64,000 nucleotides of DNA from Microbacterium sp. 1S1 (GTDB taxonomy: Bacteria > Actinomycetota > Actinomycetes > Actinomycetales > Microbacteriaceae), in the NCBI RefSeq assembly GCF_008271365.1, contig NZ_CP043430.1, forward strand, positions 3,038,001 to 3,102,000. Direction: 5' to 3'. The translations under genes and the position numbers were made by a program. Shown here in pieces: positions 25,625-34,602 of this stretch (within the stretch, counting starts at the first letter, position 1; every line of letters begins with the position of its first letter). The notes under the pieces were generated by a model. That model searched no databases. It saw nothing but the letters and a program-made list of their open reading frames with translations, and had not been told where the DNA came from.

Positions 25625-26298
25625 CGGTCGGCCTCCGCAGCGGTGGCCGCGGAGAAGTGGGTGCGGATGTGCTCCGTGATGGCGGCGAGGCCGTGATCGC
25701 GGTCGCCGCTCTGCAACGCGCCGATCAGCTCGCGATGCTGGTCCGCGACGGCATGCGAGTCGCCGTAGTAGTTCGCGTCGCGACGGAAGTAGGCGCGGAC
25801 CCGCGGCTGGATGGTGCGCCAGATCTGCAGGCAGTGCTGCTGCCCCGACAGGAGCACGATGGCCTCGTGGAAGCGGATGTCGTCGTCCGCGAGCCGGGCG
25901 AGGTCGCCCGCGGACGCCGCCTCGTCCATGCTGTCGATGATCGCGGTCAGGGCGGCGACGTCCTCATCGGTGACGACGGCCATCGCCTTCTCGAACGCGA
26001 AGCGCTCGAGCGCGATGCGGATGGGCACGAGCACGTTCTCGATCTCCTCCTGCGAGACGCCGAGCACCTCGGTGCCGCGGTAGGGGTACGAGACGACGAG
26101 GCCTTCCTGCTCGAGCTGGCGCAGGGCTTCACGCACCGGCGCCCGGCTGGTCCCCAGCTGGGCGGCCAGTTCGAGCTCGGTCAGCTTCTGACCGGGCTCC
26201 AGGTCGCCGGTGGTGATGGCCTCGCGGAGGATCTCGGCGACGCGCTCGCGGCGCGACGCCGCAGGGACCGCGGGGAGGGAGGAGAGAGCGCTCATCAT
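25621..26298 (-). CDS. GntR-family regulator (FadR subfamily)
   Basis: A 225-residue regulator. The winged helix is at about 15-80 (REAITTGDLEPGQKLTELELAAQLGTSRAPVREALRQLEQEGLV in pieces), and the C-terminal FCD domain has the metal-binding pattern D..FH at RFHEAI and two later histidines (DQHRELI, EHIRTHF). FadR/FCD regulators commonly sense sugar acids or organic acids. It lies inside the long operon, one base after the epimerase. A palindrome TTGTCGACAA lies 25 bases upstream of the start and again in the divergent promoter at 33.36 kb, so it probably represses both. ATG at 26298 or 26295. Confidence 0.85.
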   Translation of the reverse strand: MMSALSSLPAVPAASRRERVAEILREAITTGDLEPGQKLTELELAAQLGTSRAPVREALRQLEQEGLVVSYPYRGTEVLGVSQEEIENVLVPIRIALERFAFEKAMAVVTDEDVAALTAIIDSMDEAASAGDLARLADDDIRFHEAIVLLSGQQHCLQIWRTIQPRVRAYFRRDANYYGDSHAVADQHRELIGALQSGDRDHGLAAITEHIRTHFSAATAAEADR

Positions 26299-26299
26299 G

Positions 26300-27187
26300 T
26301 CATCGTACCGATGCGTGGGAGATTGTCGACAAAGTCCATTCACAACGCACGACGGCGTGGAACGCGTCGCCCGCGGCCAGGCGCTCCACCGACCCGGCCG
26401 CGAGCGCATCGCCCACCCCCAGTCCCGCCGCCGTGGACGGCTCCCACGCGATCGTGTCCGCGCGGGGAAGGTCGACGGCGGCGTGGTTGAACCACAGCAA
26501 CCAGTGCGGCAGCGTCCCGGCGACGTCTCTCAGCGTGATTGAGCCGGCGGGCCCGAGGAGCGCGGCGGCGGCATGCGCCCCGTGACGCGTGACATGGCCC
26601 GTCGCGCCGTCCGGGTGCGCCGGCACGGCCGCGACCGGCTCTCCGGCGAACAGCACTTGCCCCGGAGCGAAGAACGCGCGCGAGAAGCAGGGGTGCTCGC
26701 CCCACGTGAACGACCGGACCCCCGAACCCGAGTTCCGCACCACGGTCGAGACCGTGAGGGCGCCGTCCTCGAGAACGATCGTGCGCGTCAGCTCCGCCGC
26801 CCCGCCGTCGAGGAACGGCCCGTCGGCGACGCACACCACCCGGTCGGCGGCGTGCGCGACGGTCGTCCACGGTACCCGGGGCGCCCACCCGTGCTGCGCC
26901 GTGGACGCGGTCGGCAGTCCCGCGCCGGGGAACATGGGGAACCAGCCGCCGACCAGCACCTCCTCGTCGAACTCCTGCGCCGACTCCTCCCCCGTCAGCC
27001 CCGAGGGCACGAGCACGCGCGGGGGACGACCATCGGACCACAGCACGTCTCCGCCGCCCGGATCGAGCTCATGGATCAGGCAGCCGTGCGCGGGCACGAC
27101 CGTGGCCCGTGCACGGCCCGCCCACAGGACGTGGACGGTCGCCCGGTCCGACGCGGGCTCCCCGCCACCCGGGCGCGACGTCGTCAT
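26300..27187 (-). CDS. Aldose 1-epimerase-like protein
   Basis: A 295-residue galactose-mutarotase-fold protein. Supportive segments are GGWFPMFPGAG (near 80-90), WTTVAHAAD, and RSFTWGEHPCFSR, where the histidine of GEHPCF is the usual catalytic position. WFNHAAVD near 235 fits the late strand. It would interconvert sugar anomers in the cytosol, or bind a modified sugar. It overlaps the MFS gene by 4 bases and runs to one base before gntR. Its last codons carry the palindromic operator. The family is divergent, so the substrate is unclear. Confidence 0.75.
   Translation of the reverse strand: MTTSRPGGGEPASDRATVHVLWAGRARATVVPAHGCLIHELDPGGGDVLWSDGRPPRVLVPSGLTGEESAQEFDEEVLVGGWFPMFPGAGLPTASTAQHGWAPRVPWTTVAHAADRVVCVADGPFLDGGAAELTRTIVLEDGALTVSTVVRNSGSGVRSFTWGEHPCFSRAFFAPGQVLFAGEPVAAVPAHPDGATGHVTRHGAHAAAALLGPAGSITLRDVAGTLPHWLLWFNHAAVDLPRADTIAWEPSTAAGLGVGDALAAGSVERLAAGDAFHAVVRCEWTLSTISHASVR
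26321..26334. promoter_or_regulatory. Palindromic GntR operator inside the epimerase gene
   Basis: TTGTCGACAA at 26323-26332, extended on the minus strand to TTGTCGACAATC, is identical over 12 bases to the element at 33364-33375. It encodes Leu-Ser-Thr of the epimerase and stands 25 bases before gntR. Confidence 0.65.
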
Positions 27188-28698
27188 CGTGACGGGCCCT
27201 CCGTCCCGCCGCGCCCCACGCTCGCCTCCATCTCCTCGAGCGAGCGGCCGTTGGTCTCCCGGACCCCGAAGTACACGAGCAGGAACGACAGCGCCGCCAT
27301 CATCGCGTACAGGGCGTAGCTACCGGGCAGCGACACATCCCGCAGGCTGGGGAACGAGAAGTTGAGCGCCACGCCCGCGAGCCAGTTCGCCGCGGCGCAC
27401 ACGGACAGGGCGACGCCGCGGATCCGGTTGGGGAACATCTCCCCCAGCAGCACCCAGACGACCGGCCCCCAGGACACCGCGAACGCGACCACGAAGAGGT
27501 TCGCGCCGATCAGCGTCACCGGGCCCCACACGCCGTCGAGCTGGGGCGCCCCGTCCACGAGGCGCGCCGTGGAGAAGCCGATGCTCACGATCACGAGGCT
27601 GACGAACATGCCCGCCGAGCCGGTCAGCAGGAGCCGGCGGCGCCCGACCCTGTCGATGAGGACGATCGCGACGACGGTGGCCGCCACGTTGATGAAGGAG
27701 CTCAGCACCGACAGCCCGAACGCGGCGGACTCCTCGAAGCCGACCGACTCCCACAACGAGGTGGAGTAGTAGAAGATGACGTCGATGCCGACGAGCGCCT
27801 GCAGCGCGGCCACCCCGATGCCCACCCACACCACGGGGAGGAGCCCCCGACGCCGGTCCAGGAGGTCGCGGAAGCGCCCCGCGTCCTTGTGCTGCAGCGA
27901 CTCCTCGATGCGGTCCGTGAGCAGTCGCGCCTCGGCCGGCGCGACGCGCTGCAGCCGCATCAGCACCCGACGCGCCGCCTCCACCCGGCCACGAGCCACG
28001 AGGAATCGCGGGGACTCCGGGACGACGAGCGCGAGCACCAGGTAGATCAGCGCCGGCACCACCCCCGCGATGAACATCCAGCGCCAGGCCGGCAGCCCGA
28101 GGAACAGCTCCGCATCCGCGCCGCCGAGCACCCACGCAATCCCGCTGTCCGAGAGCAAGGCGACGAAGATCCCCAGCACGATCGCCATCTGCTGCATCGA
28201 GGCGAGGCGTCCGCGGACGTGGGCCGGCGCGATCTCCGAGATGTAGAGGGGGCCGAGCACGGTCGCGAACCCGACCGCGATTCCGGTGACCAGCCGCCAC
28301 ACGGCGAGGTCGACCACCCCCTGCGCGAGACCGCACCCGATCGCGGCGACGAAGAAGACGACGCCGGCGGTGAGCATGGTGCGGGGCCGACCGATGCGAT
28401 CCGCGATCCACCCGGCGCCGAGCGCCCCCACCGCTGCCCCGAGGAGCGTGACGGCGACCACGACGCCCAGACCGACGGCGTCCAGTCCGAGGTTGTTCTC
28501 GATGGCGGTGACCGCGCCGTTGATGACGGCCGTGTCGAAGCCGAAGAGGAAGCCGCCGACAGCGGCCGCGGCGGCGAACCCGGTCACGGCCGGGGTGAGG
28601 CGTCCGCTCTCCCCCGGCGGGGGCGTCGTGGCGGCGCTCCGGCGACGGCGGGGTTCCGGCGCGGTGCCGGCGACGGCGGATGAGGATTCAGAGGACAT
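27184..28698 (-). CDS. MFS sugar porter
   Basis: A 504-residue sugar-porter-family transporter with 12 predicted helices. Signatures: GFLFGFDTAVINGA in helix 1, DRIGRPRTM in loop 2-3, RLVTGIAVGFATVLGPLYISE in helix 4, PESPRFLV at the middle loop, DRVGRRRL in loop 8-9 and RETNGRSLEEME at the end. These are the marks of proton-driven sugar uptake (XylE/GLUT type). N terminus of about 35 residues is Ser/Pro/Arg-rich and cytosolic. It overlaps the D-aminoacylase gene by 11 bases. It would import the sugar moiety of the regulon's substrate. Confidence 0.9.
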   Translation of the reverse strand: MSSESSSAVAGTAPEPRRRRSAATTPPPGESGRLTPAVTGFAAAAAVGGFLFGFDTAVINGAVTAIENNLGLDAVGLGVVVAVTLLGAAVGALGAGWIADRIGRPRTMLTAGVVFFVAAIGCGLAQGVVDLAVWRLVTGIAVGFATVLGPLYISEIAPAHVRGRLASMQQMAIVLGIFVALLSDSGIAWVLGGADAELFLGLPAWRWMFIAGVVPALIYLVLALVVPESPRFLVARGRVEAARRVLMRLQRVAPAEARLLTDRIEESLQHKDAGRFRDLLDRRRGLLPVVWVGIGVAALQALVGIDVIFYYSTSLWESVGFEESAAFGLSVLSSFINVAATVVAIVLIDRVGRRRLLLTGSAGMFVSLVIVSIGFSTARLVDGAPQLDGVWGPVTLIGANLFVVAFAVSWGPVVWVLLGEMFPNRIRGVALSVCAAANWLAGVALNFSFPSLRDVSLPGSYALYAMMAALSFLLVYFGVRETNGRSLEEMEASVGRGGTEGPSR

Positions 28699-30283
28699 CG
28701 GCTCTCTCCAGTCGGATTCCGGGTCGGTGCACGGTGCGCGCTCCCGACGAGACCACCGGGGTGCCGTTCACCCAGACGTGGCGGGCGGCGGTGGCGTAGG
28801 TCTCGGGCAGGACGAAGGTGTCCGTCGCCCGCAGCAGTTCGGGGTCCCACAGGACCAGGTCGGCGAAGGCCCCCTCGGCGACGACGCCCCGGTCGCGGAG
28901 GCGGAAGTGCCGCGCGACCGCGCCGGTCATCTTGTGCACGGCCTCCTCCAGCGTGAGGGTGCCCGCGCGCAGTGCGTGATGGCTCAGGAAGTGCTGGGAG
29001 CCGTGGAAGAACAGGGGGTGCGGGGTCCGGGCACCGAGGACGCCGTCCCGGCGGGACGTGAAGCCGTCCACGCCGAGGAGGAAGCGCTCATGGCGCACCG
29101 CCTCGGCGACGTGGTCGGGATGGAACAGCGCTCCCATGAACTGCACGGCTCCGAGGTCGCCACCCGACGCCGCCATGATGTCGAAGTAGGCGTCCCATTC
29201 GTCCGTCCCGTTCGCCGCCGCGATCTCCGGGAGGATCAGCCCCTCCCAGTCGGGGGTGGCCGGGCTCACCGCCAGCCGGACGCGCTCCCACTGGCCCCGG
29301 TGCACGAAGCGCCAGTACCGGTCGGCGTCCGCACGCACCCGCGCACGCACCGCCGGATCGCGGAGGGCGGCGGCCGCGGCCTCCTCCCCGGCCGAGAGCA
29401 GCCAGTCGGGCAGCAGTCCCGCGGCGAGCCCGATGCCGTCGGGATAGGGGGTCATGTCCGCGAGGACGTCGACCCCGGACCGGCGCTCGCTCTCCAGCCG
29501 GGCCACCGCCTCCTCCCACGCCCCCTCGTGGGCGCCGGTGTCGTGCCGCACGTTCAGATGCGACAGCTGCGCGCGCAGCTCCCCGGCGTGGACGACGCGG
29601 AAGAACTCCGCCACGGCCTCCGCGAGCGCCATATCCCGGTTGCGGATGTGGCTGGCGTACATGGCGTCGTGGCGTCCCGCCACGCGGGCCAGCGCCTCCA
29701 GCTCCGGCGTCGAGGCGTTGCGCCCCGCGCCGTACTCCAGGCCGGAGCTGAAACCCAGCGCGCCGGCGTCGAGCGCCTCGTGGAGGTGCCGCTCCATGGT
29801 GCGCACCAGGTCGCCCTCCGTCCGCGCGGCGGCGCGACGCAGACCCGTGTGCCCGACGAACCAGGCGAGGTTCTGCGCCGTGCCGCCGTCGTGCACGACG
29901 GCGAGGAGGTCGGCGAACGACCGCCAGCGCACCTCACCGTCGTAACCGAAGGCCGCGAGTGCCCGGCGGGCGGTCTCCTCGTCGCCGTCGGCGATCGGCG
30001 CGTACGTGACGCCGCAGTTGCCCACGACCTCGGTCGTCACCCCCTGGTGCACCGTGCTCAGTGCATCGCGGTTTCCGAGGACCGACCAGTCGCTGTGGCT
30101 GTGCGGGTCGATGAGCCCCGGGGTGAGGAGCAGGCCGCCCGCGTCGAGCTCCGCGGCGGCGGCGATGCCGGCCTCAGGCGCGACGACCGCGATGCGATCG
30201 CCGACGATCCCGACGTCGGCCGGGAACGGCTCCGCCCCGGTGCCGTCGATGACGGTCGCCCCGCGGATGAGGAGGTCGACCAC
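28688..30283 (-). CDS. N-acyl-D-amino-acid deacylase family amidohydrolase
   Basis: A 531-residue amidohydrolase of the D-aminoacylase type. DLLIRGATVIDGTG is the N-terminal beta domain, DPHSHSDWS carries the metal-binding HxH, GNCG holds the bridging cysteine typical of D-aminoacylases, and SHLNV and the late FHGSQHFLSHH add histidines. The GTG at 30283 lies 5 bases after the ABC-ATPase stop. It would split an N-acyl-D-amino acid or related amide in the cytosol. The close link to a polar amino acid importer suggests the importer carries its substrate. Family members also act on other cyclic or N-acyl amides. Confidence 0.85.
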   Translation of the reverse strand: MVDLLIRGATVIDGTGAEPFPADVGIVGDRIAVVAPEAGIAAAAELDAGGLLLTPGLIDPHSHSDWSVLGNRDALSTVHQGVTTEVVGNCGVTYAPIADGDEETARRALAAFGYDGEVRWRSFADLLAVVHDGGTAQNLAWFVGHTGLRRAAARTEGDLVRTMERHLHEALDAGALGFSSGLEYGAGRNASTPELEALARVAGRHDAMYASHIRNRDMALAEAVAEFFRVVHAGELRAQLSHLNVRHDTGAHEGAWEEAVARLESERRSGVDVLADMTPYPDGIGLAAGLLPDWLLSAGEEAAAAALRDPAVRARVRADADRYWRFVHRGQWERVRLAVSPATPDWEGLILPEIAAANGTDEWDAYFDIMAASGGDLGAVQFMGALFHPDHVAEAVRHERFLLGVDGFTSRRDGVLGARTPHPLFFHGSQHFLSHHALRAGTLTLEEAVHKMTGAVARHFRLRDRGVVAEGAFADLVLWDPELLRATDTFVLPETYATAARHVWVNGTPVVSSGARTVHRPGIRLERADVL

Positions 30284-30287
30284 GACG

Positions 30288-31016
30288 TCAGAGCACCTTC
30301 CCGAGGAACGCCCGCGCCCGCTCGGTCTGCGCGTGGGACAGCAGCTGCTGCGGGGTGCCGCTCTCGACGATGCGCCCGTCGTCCATGTAGATGACACGGT
30401 CGGCGACCTCGCGGGCGAAGCCGATCTCGTGCGTGACGACGACCATCGTCATGCCCTCCTGCGCGAGCCCCTTCATCACGGAGAGGACCTCGCCGACGAT
30501 CTCGGGGTCCAGCGCCGAGGTCGGCTCGTCGAAGAGCATCACGCGCGGCTGCATCGCGAGGGCGCGGGCGATCGCGACGCGCTGGGCCTGCCCGCCGGAC
30601 AGGTTGCCCGGGTGGGCGTCGGCCTTGGCGGACAGCCCGACCTTCGCCAGCAGGGCGTCGGCCCGCGCGGCGGCCTCCGACGCCCCGATGCCGAGCACCT
30701 TGCGCGGGGCGAGCGTGACGTTCTCCCGCGCCGTGAGGTGGGGGAAGAGGTTGAACTGCTGGAACACCATGCCGACATCGCGGCGGACGGCGGCGAGGTC
30801 GGCCCGGCGCTCCTTCGCGGTGAGCAGGTGCCCGTTCACCTCGATGCTGCCGTGGCTGGGCGTCTCCAGCCCGTTCATGCAGCGCAGCAGGGTGCTCTTG
30901 CCGGAGCCGGACGCTCCGATGATGCAGACGACCTCGCCTTCGGCGACGTCGCACGTGATCCCGTGCAGCACCTCGGTGGCGCCGAAGCTGAGCCGCAGGT
31001 CGGTGACAGTGATCAT
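30288..31016 (-). CDS. Amino-acid ABC transporter ATP-binding protein
   Basis: A 242-residue ABC ATPase. Walker A is GASGSGKST near 34-42, the Q loop is FQQFNLF, the signature is [15 protein letters not shown] near 136-150, and Walker B with the catalytic Glu is [13 protein letters not shown]. This set with the DPE end fits the polar amino acid (GlnQ/HisP) class. It overlaps the permease gene by 4 bases (ATGA). It powers import by the two permeases and binding protein upstream. Confidence 0.95.
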   Translation of the reverse strand: MITVTDLRLSFGATEVLHGITCDVAEGEVVCIIGASGSGKSTLLRCMNGLETPSHGSIEVNGHLLTAKERRADLAAVRRDVGMVFQQFNLFPHLTARENVTLAPRKVLGIGASEAAARADALLAKVGLSAKADAHPGNLSGGQAQRVAIARALAMQPRVMLFDEPTSALDPEIVGEVLSVMKGLAQEGMTMVVVTHEIGFAREVADRVIYMDDGRIVESGTPQQLLSHAQTERARAFLGKVL

Positions 31017-31720
31017 TTCGAGTCTCCTCGGGAAAGGGTGAGCGCGTCCTCCACCCGGGGCGGGCGCGCATGGATGGTGAGTCGGCGTTCGTAGCGGCGG
31101 CCGGCGACGGAGAGGGCGAAGCAGATGACGAAGTAGACCGCCCCCACCACGAGGTAGGCGAGGATCGGCTGGCCTGTCTGCGAGGCGACGATGTTGCCCG
31201 CCCGGGTGAGCTCGATCAGGCCGATGACGGCCACCAGCGAGCTGTCCTTGATGAGCACGACGAGGAAGCCGATGCCCGGCGGCACCATGATGCGCGCCGC
31301 CTGCGGCATCACCACGAAGCGGAGCTGCTGCGGCCAGGAGAGCCCCAGCGCCTGCGCCGCCTCGAACTGTCCGCGCGGGAGGGCCTGGATGCTGCCGCGG
31401 ACGATCTCACTGATGTACGCCGAGGCGAAGATCGTGAGGGCGATCACGGCCGCCCAGTAGTCCGGCACGTTGCTGCCCGGCGACATCAGGGGCAGGGCGA
31501 AGTAGACGAAGAAGATGATGAGCAGCACGGGGACCCCGCGGATCGCCCCCACCCAGATCGCGCTGATCCAGCGCAGCGGGGCGAACGGGCTGGCCGCGAG
31601 GATGCCGGAGAGGACGCCGACCACCCCGCCGAGGAGCACCGCCAGGAGGCAGATCTGCAGCGTCACGAACGCGCCCTGCAGGATGAGGAGGAGATCGGGC
31701 AGATCGAACGACGTGAACAT
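31013..31720 (-). CDS. Amino-acid ABC transporter permease
   Basis: A 235-residue integral membrane protein of the HisMQ class with about five helices. [17 protein letters not shown] and the EAA loop ([21 protein letters not shown] near 140-160) are seen, with [15 protein letters not shown] before it. It starts one base into the upstream permease stop. It forms a heterodimer with the second permease to import an amino acid-like solute. Confidence 0.9.
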   Translation of the reverse strand: MFTSFDLPDLLLILQGAFVTLQICLLAVLLGGVVGVLSGILAASPFAPLRWISAIWVGAIRGVPVLLIIFFVYFALPLMSPGSNVPDYWAAVIALTIFASAYISEIVRGSIQALPRGQFEAAQALGLSWPQQLRFVVMPQAARIMVPPGIGFLVVLIKDSSLVAVIGLIELTRAGNIVASQTGQPILAYLVVGAVYFVICFALSVAGRRYERRLTIHARPPRVEDALTLSRGDSK

Positions 31721-32382
31721 CAGGCCACCTTCCAGCGGATCCCGCGCGTCTCCAGGAGACGGGACGCCCCCGCGATGAGGAACGCGACGAGGAAATAGAG
31801 CAGGCCGCCGACGACGAACGTCTCGATCGTGCGGAAGGTGCTCGTCGTGATGCCCATCATCACGTGCATGAGCTCGGGCACCGCGACGATGGAGGCGATG
31901 GAGGACGCGAGGAACAGCAGGATCACCTGGTTCGTCAGCGACGGCAGGACGTTGCGCAGGGCGGGCACGAGACGCACGTGGAAGAACGTCGTGCGTCGCG
32001 AGAGGCCCAGGGCGTCCGCCGCCTCGATCTGCCCCCGCGGGATCGCCTCGAAGCCGGCGCGGTAGATCTCCGCGAGGTACGCGGAGTTGTTGACGCTGAG
32101 GGCGAGGATGCCCGCGGTGATCGGGTCGAAGTTGACGCCGACGGACGGCAGGGCGAAGTAGATCAGGTACAGCTGCAGCAGCAGCGGCGTGTTCCGGATC
32201 ACCTCGACGTACGCGGCGCCGATCGCGCGGAGCACGGGGAGACGGGAGGCGCGCAGCAGGTACACGCCGACGCCCAGCGGCGACCCGATGAGCACGGCCG
32301 CGAGGGTGATGAGGATGCTGATGCCGAGGCCGGCGAGCAGCTCGGGCGCATGGGGGATGAGGTCCCCGAAGAACAGTTGCAT
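31720..32382 (-). CDS. Amino-acid ABC transporter permease
   Basis: A 220-residue HisMQ-class permease. VEVIRNTPLLLQLYLIYFALP is typical for the polar amino acid class, and IEAADALGLSRRTTFFHVRLVP is the EAA loop that docks to the ATPase. It is separated from the binding-protein gene by 52 bases. Works with the neighbouring permease. Confidence 0.9.
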   Translation of the reverse strand: MQLFFGDLIPHAPELLAGLGISILITLAAVLIGSPLGVGVYLLRASRLPVLRAIGAAYVEVIRNTPLLLQLYLIYFALPSVGVNFDPITAGILALSVNNSAYLAEIYRAGFEAIPRGQIEAADALGLSRRTTFFHVRLVPALRNVLPSLTNQVILLFLASSIASIVAVPELMHVMMGITTSTFRTIETFVVGGLLYFLVAFLIAGASRLLETRGIRWKVA

Positions 32383-32434
32383 GAGTTGTCCGTTCCGGCT
32401 GCCCCGCCCGGGGCGGGGGCAGCCGAGGAGGTCG

Positions 32435-33253
32435 CTACTTGATGAGCTCGGGGACGTCGGTGCCGAGCCACTCGTTGTACGAGTCGTTCGCGGCGTCGCT
32501 GATGTTGTAGTTCCGGATGAAGTTGTCGACGTAGTTCAGCCATAGCTGGTCGCCCTGCTTCAGCCCCATCGAGACCACGGACGGGCTCAGCTGCGGCGCG
32601 TCGACGACGACGAACTCGTCGCCGGAGTCGGCGAGGATCCCCTGGACGACGGAGTTGCTCTCCATCAGGGCGTCGACCTTGCCACTGCGCAGGGCCTGGA
32701 TGGAGTCGGCGACCGCCTCGAACAGGCTCGCATCGGCCTCCGGGAAGCGCTTCTCGAGGATGGTGGCGGGCACGCTGCCGCGGGTGGCGGCGACGCTGCG
32801 GCCGTCGAGGTCGTCGTACGAGGAGATGTCGCTCCCCGTCGGGACCAGGACGACCTGGCCCTCCGCCGCGTAGGGACGGGACATGGCCACCTTCTGCGCA
32901 CGCTCGTCGAGATTGGTGAGGGCGGCGATGACGATGTCGACCTTGCCGGTCTCCAGCAGCGGGATGCGGTTCGCGTTCGTGGTGGACACGTACTCGATCT
33001 CCGCCCCCAGGGAGGCGGCGAGCGCCTGCGCGGCGTCGATGTCGAAGCCCTCGTACTCCCCCGAGCTCTTCATGACTCCGTAGGGCGGGGCGTCCGCGAA
33101 CACGCCGACGACGAGCGTCTTCTTCTCGAGGACTTTCGTGAGGGTGCTCTCCTGGCCGCCTGCTCCCGCGCTGCCGCTCGAGGTGCACGCGGTGAGGGCG
33201 AGGGCGGTCGTCGCGGCCACGGCGAGGCCGGTGAGGATGCGCGTCAACTTCAT
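32435..33253 (-). CDS. Amino-acid ABC transporter substrate-binding lipoprotein
   Basis: A 272-residue family 3 solute-binding lipoprotein. The signal peptide ends in a lipobox LTAC, so C23 is lipidated and the protein is tethered to the outer face of the membrane. The fold marks are VVGVFADAPPYGVMKSSGEYEGFDID near 48-73, VDIVIAALTN, and GSVPATILEKRFPEA. It would bind a polar amino acid or an amino acid conjugate. First gene of the long minus-strand operon; ATG at 33253 chosen for the signal peptide, GAAAGG upstream. Confidence 0.9.
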   Translation of the reverse strand: MKLTRILTGLAVAATTALALTACTSSGSAGAGGQESTLTKVLEKKTLVVGVFADAPPYGVMKSSGEYEGFDIDAAQALAASLGAEIEYVSTTNANRIPLLETGKVDIVIAALTNLDERAQKVAMSRPYAAEGQVVLVPTGSDISSYDDLDGRSVAATRGSVPATILEKRFPEADASLFEAVADSIQALRSGKVDALMESNSVVQGILADSGDEFVVVDAPQLSPSVVSMGLKQGDQLWLNYVDNFIRNYNISDAANDSYNEWLGTDVPELIK

Positions 33254-33355
33254 TGTGATGCCTTTCGGGTTCGGGCCTTCGCGCTGCCGTCGTGCACAAC
33301 GCTGTGGTCTCTCGTCGCACCGCTGACGGGTGCAGGAACAGACATTACCCACAGA

Positions 33356-33384
33356 TTGCCCAGTTGTCGACAATCGACTATCTT
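33356..33384 (+). promoter_or_regulatory. Promoter of the dehydratase operon with GntR operator in the spacer
   Basis: TTGCCC and TATCTT are 17 bases apart, and the spacer contains TTGTCGACAA (33364-33373), the same palindrome as in front of gntR. A bound repressor would block RNA polymerase. The region also serves the divergent transporter operon. Confidence 0.7.
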
Positions 33385-33432
33385 CGGTTTCGGAAGGGGA
33401 TCCCTTTCCCTCATCACGGTTGGAAGGTCTTC

Positions 33433-34572
33433 ATGCGCATCACCCGAATCGACACGTGCGGACTGCGAGGTGCGACGCCCGAGGGCGGATGGTCGCACGA
33501 GCTGCAGCCCGACGACATCGTGCACACCCTCGTGGCGGTCCACACCGACGAGGGCATCGTCGGCGTCGGCAGCGCCTTCACCTCGGAGGCCCTGGTGCGC
33601 GGCGCCGTCGACCTGCTCTCCCCGCACCTCATCGGCGAGAACCCGCAGGAGGTCGAGCGCCTGACCGAGACGCTGCACCAGACCGCCTTCTGGATGGGAC
33701 GCGGCGGATCCCTCACCCACGCGACGAGCGCGATCGACATCGCCCTGTGGGACATCGCCGGCCAGGCGGCCTCCCAGCCCGTCGGACGACTCCTCGGCGG
33801 GCGCCACCGCGACCGCGTCCGTCCGTACGCGTCGGTGCTCATGGACGAGGCCGGCCCGATGACCGAGAACCTCGGGGCGCTGGTCGCGGCCGGCTTCTCG
33901 GCCTTCAAGATCGGCTGGTGGAAGTTCGGCCGCGTGGACGCGGCGACCGACGAGGCCACCGTCGCCGCCGCGCGGGCCGCGGTCGGCGATCGGCTGCTCG
34001 CCGTCGACGCCGGCGGATCCGAGGCCTTCTTCCCGGGCGACAGGGCCTGGGCGAAGCGGACCGCCCGGATGCTCGCCGACTACGACGTCGCCTGGTTCGA
34101 AGAGGCCCTCGCCCCGGACGACATCGACGGCTTCGCGGAGCTCCGCGCGACGTCCCCCGTCCGCATCTCGGGCGGAGAGGTGCTCACCCGCCGCCAGAGC
34201 TTCCAGCCCTACCTCGACCGGCACGCCTTCGACATCGTGCAGCCCGACACGACGAAGGGCGGAGGACTGAGCGAGTCCCGCCGGATCGGGTGGGCGGCGC
34301 AGGACCGCGGCATCCGGCTCATCCCGCACGGCTGGAACACCGGCATCGGGCTCGCCGCCGACCTGCAGCTGGCCTCCGCCCTCTCGGCCACCGACCTCGT
34401 CGAGTACAAGACGGGCTCGGCGTACGTCGACGACCTCATCCACGGCGGCTGGACGCTGGACGCCGAGGGCTTCCTCGACATCCCCGCGACGCCCGGGCTC
34501 GGAGTGACCCTCGACGAGGACACCCTCGGCCGCTACGGCACCCGCCCCGGGTTCGCCACCGCGACGCCCTGA
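33433..34572 (+). CDS. Mandelate racemase / sugar-acid dehydratase (enolase superfamily)
   Basis: A 379-residue enolase-superfamily enzyme. The capping domain is at 1-125 and the barrel follows. The metal ligands are D in LAVDAGG, E in WFEEAL and E in ISGGEVLT, and the catalytic dyad Asp/His is in QPDTTKGGG and LIPHGWNTG. FKIGWWKFG is where the KxK catalytic lysine lies; the second lysine is displaced (K-I-G-W), so substrate stereochemistry differs from classic mandelate racemase. With an aldolase and KDG-type kinase next to it, dehydration of an aldonate to a 2-keto-3-deoxy acid is likely (galactonate-like). GGAAGG is six bases before the ATG. Confidence 0.85.
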   Translation: MRITRIDTCGLRGATPEGGWSHELQPDDIVHTLVAVHTDEGIVGVGSAFTSEALVRGAVDLLSPHLIGENPQEVERLTETLHQTAFWMGRGGSLTHATSAIDIALWDIAGQAASQPVGRLLGGRHRDRVRPYASVLMDEAGPMTENLGALVAAGFSAFKIGWWKFGRVDAATDEATVAAARAAVGDRLLAVDAGGSEAFFPGDRAWAKRTARMLADYDVAWFEEALAPDDIDGFAELRATSPVRISGGEVLTRRQSFQPYLDRHAFDIVQPDTTKGGGLSESRRIGWAAQDRGIRLIPHGWNTGIGLAADLQLASALSATDLVEYKTGSAYVDDLIHGGWTLDAEGFLDIPATPGLGVTLDEDTLGRYGTRPGFATATP

Positions 34573-34602
34573 CCGCCCCGCGACCGACCGCAGGAGACCC
34601 CC

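Noticed and set aside
28286..30394. 702-codon plus-strand frame opposite the MFS and D-aminoacylase genes
   Set aside because: Minus-strand genes carry strong signatures and chained overlaps.
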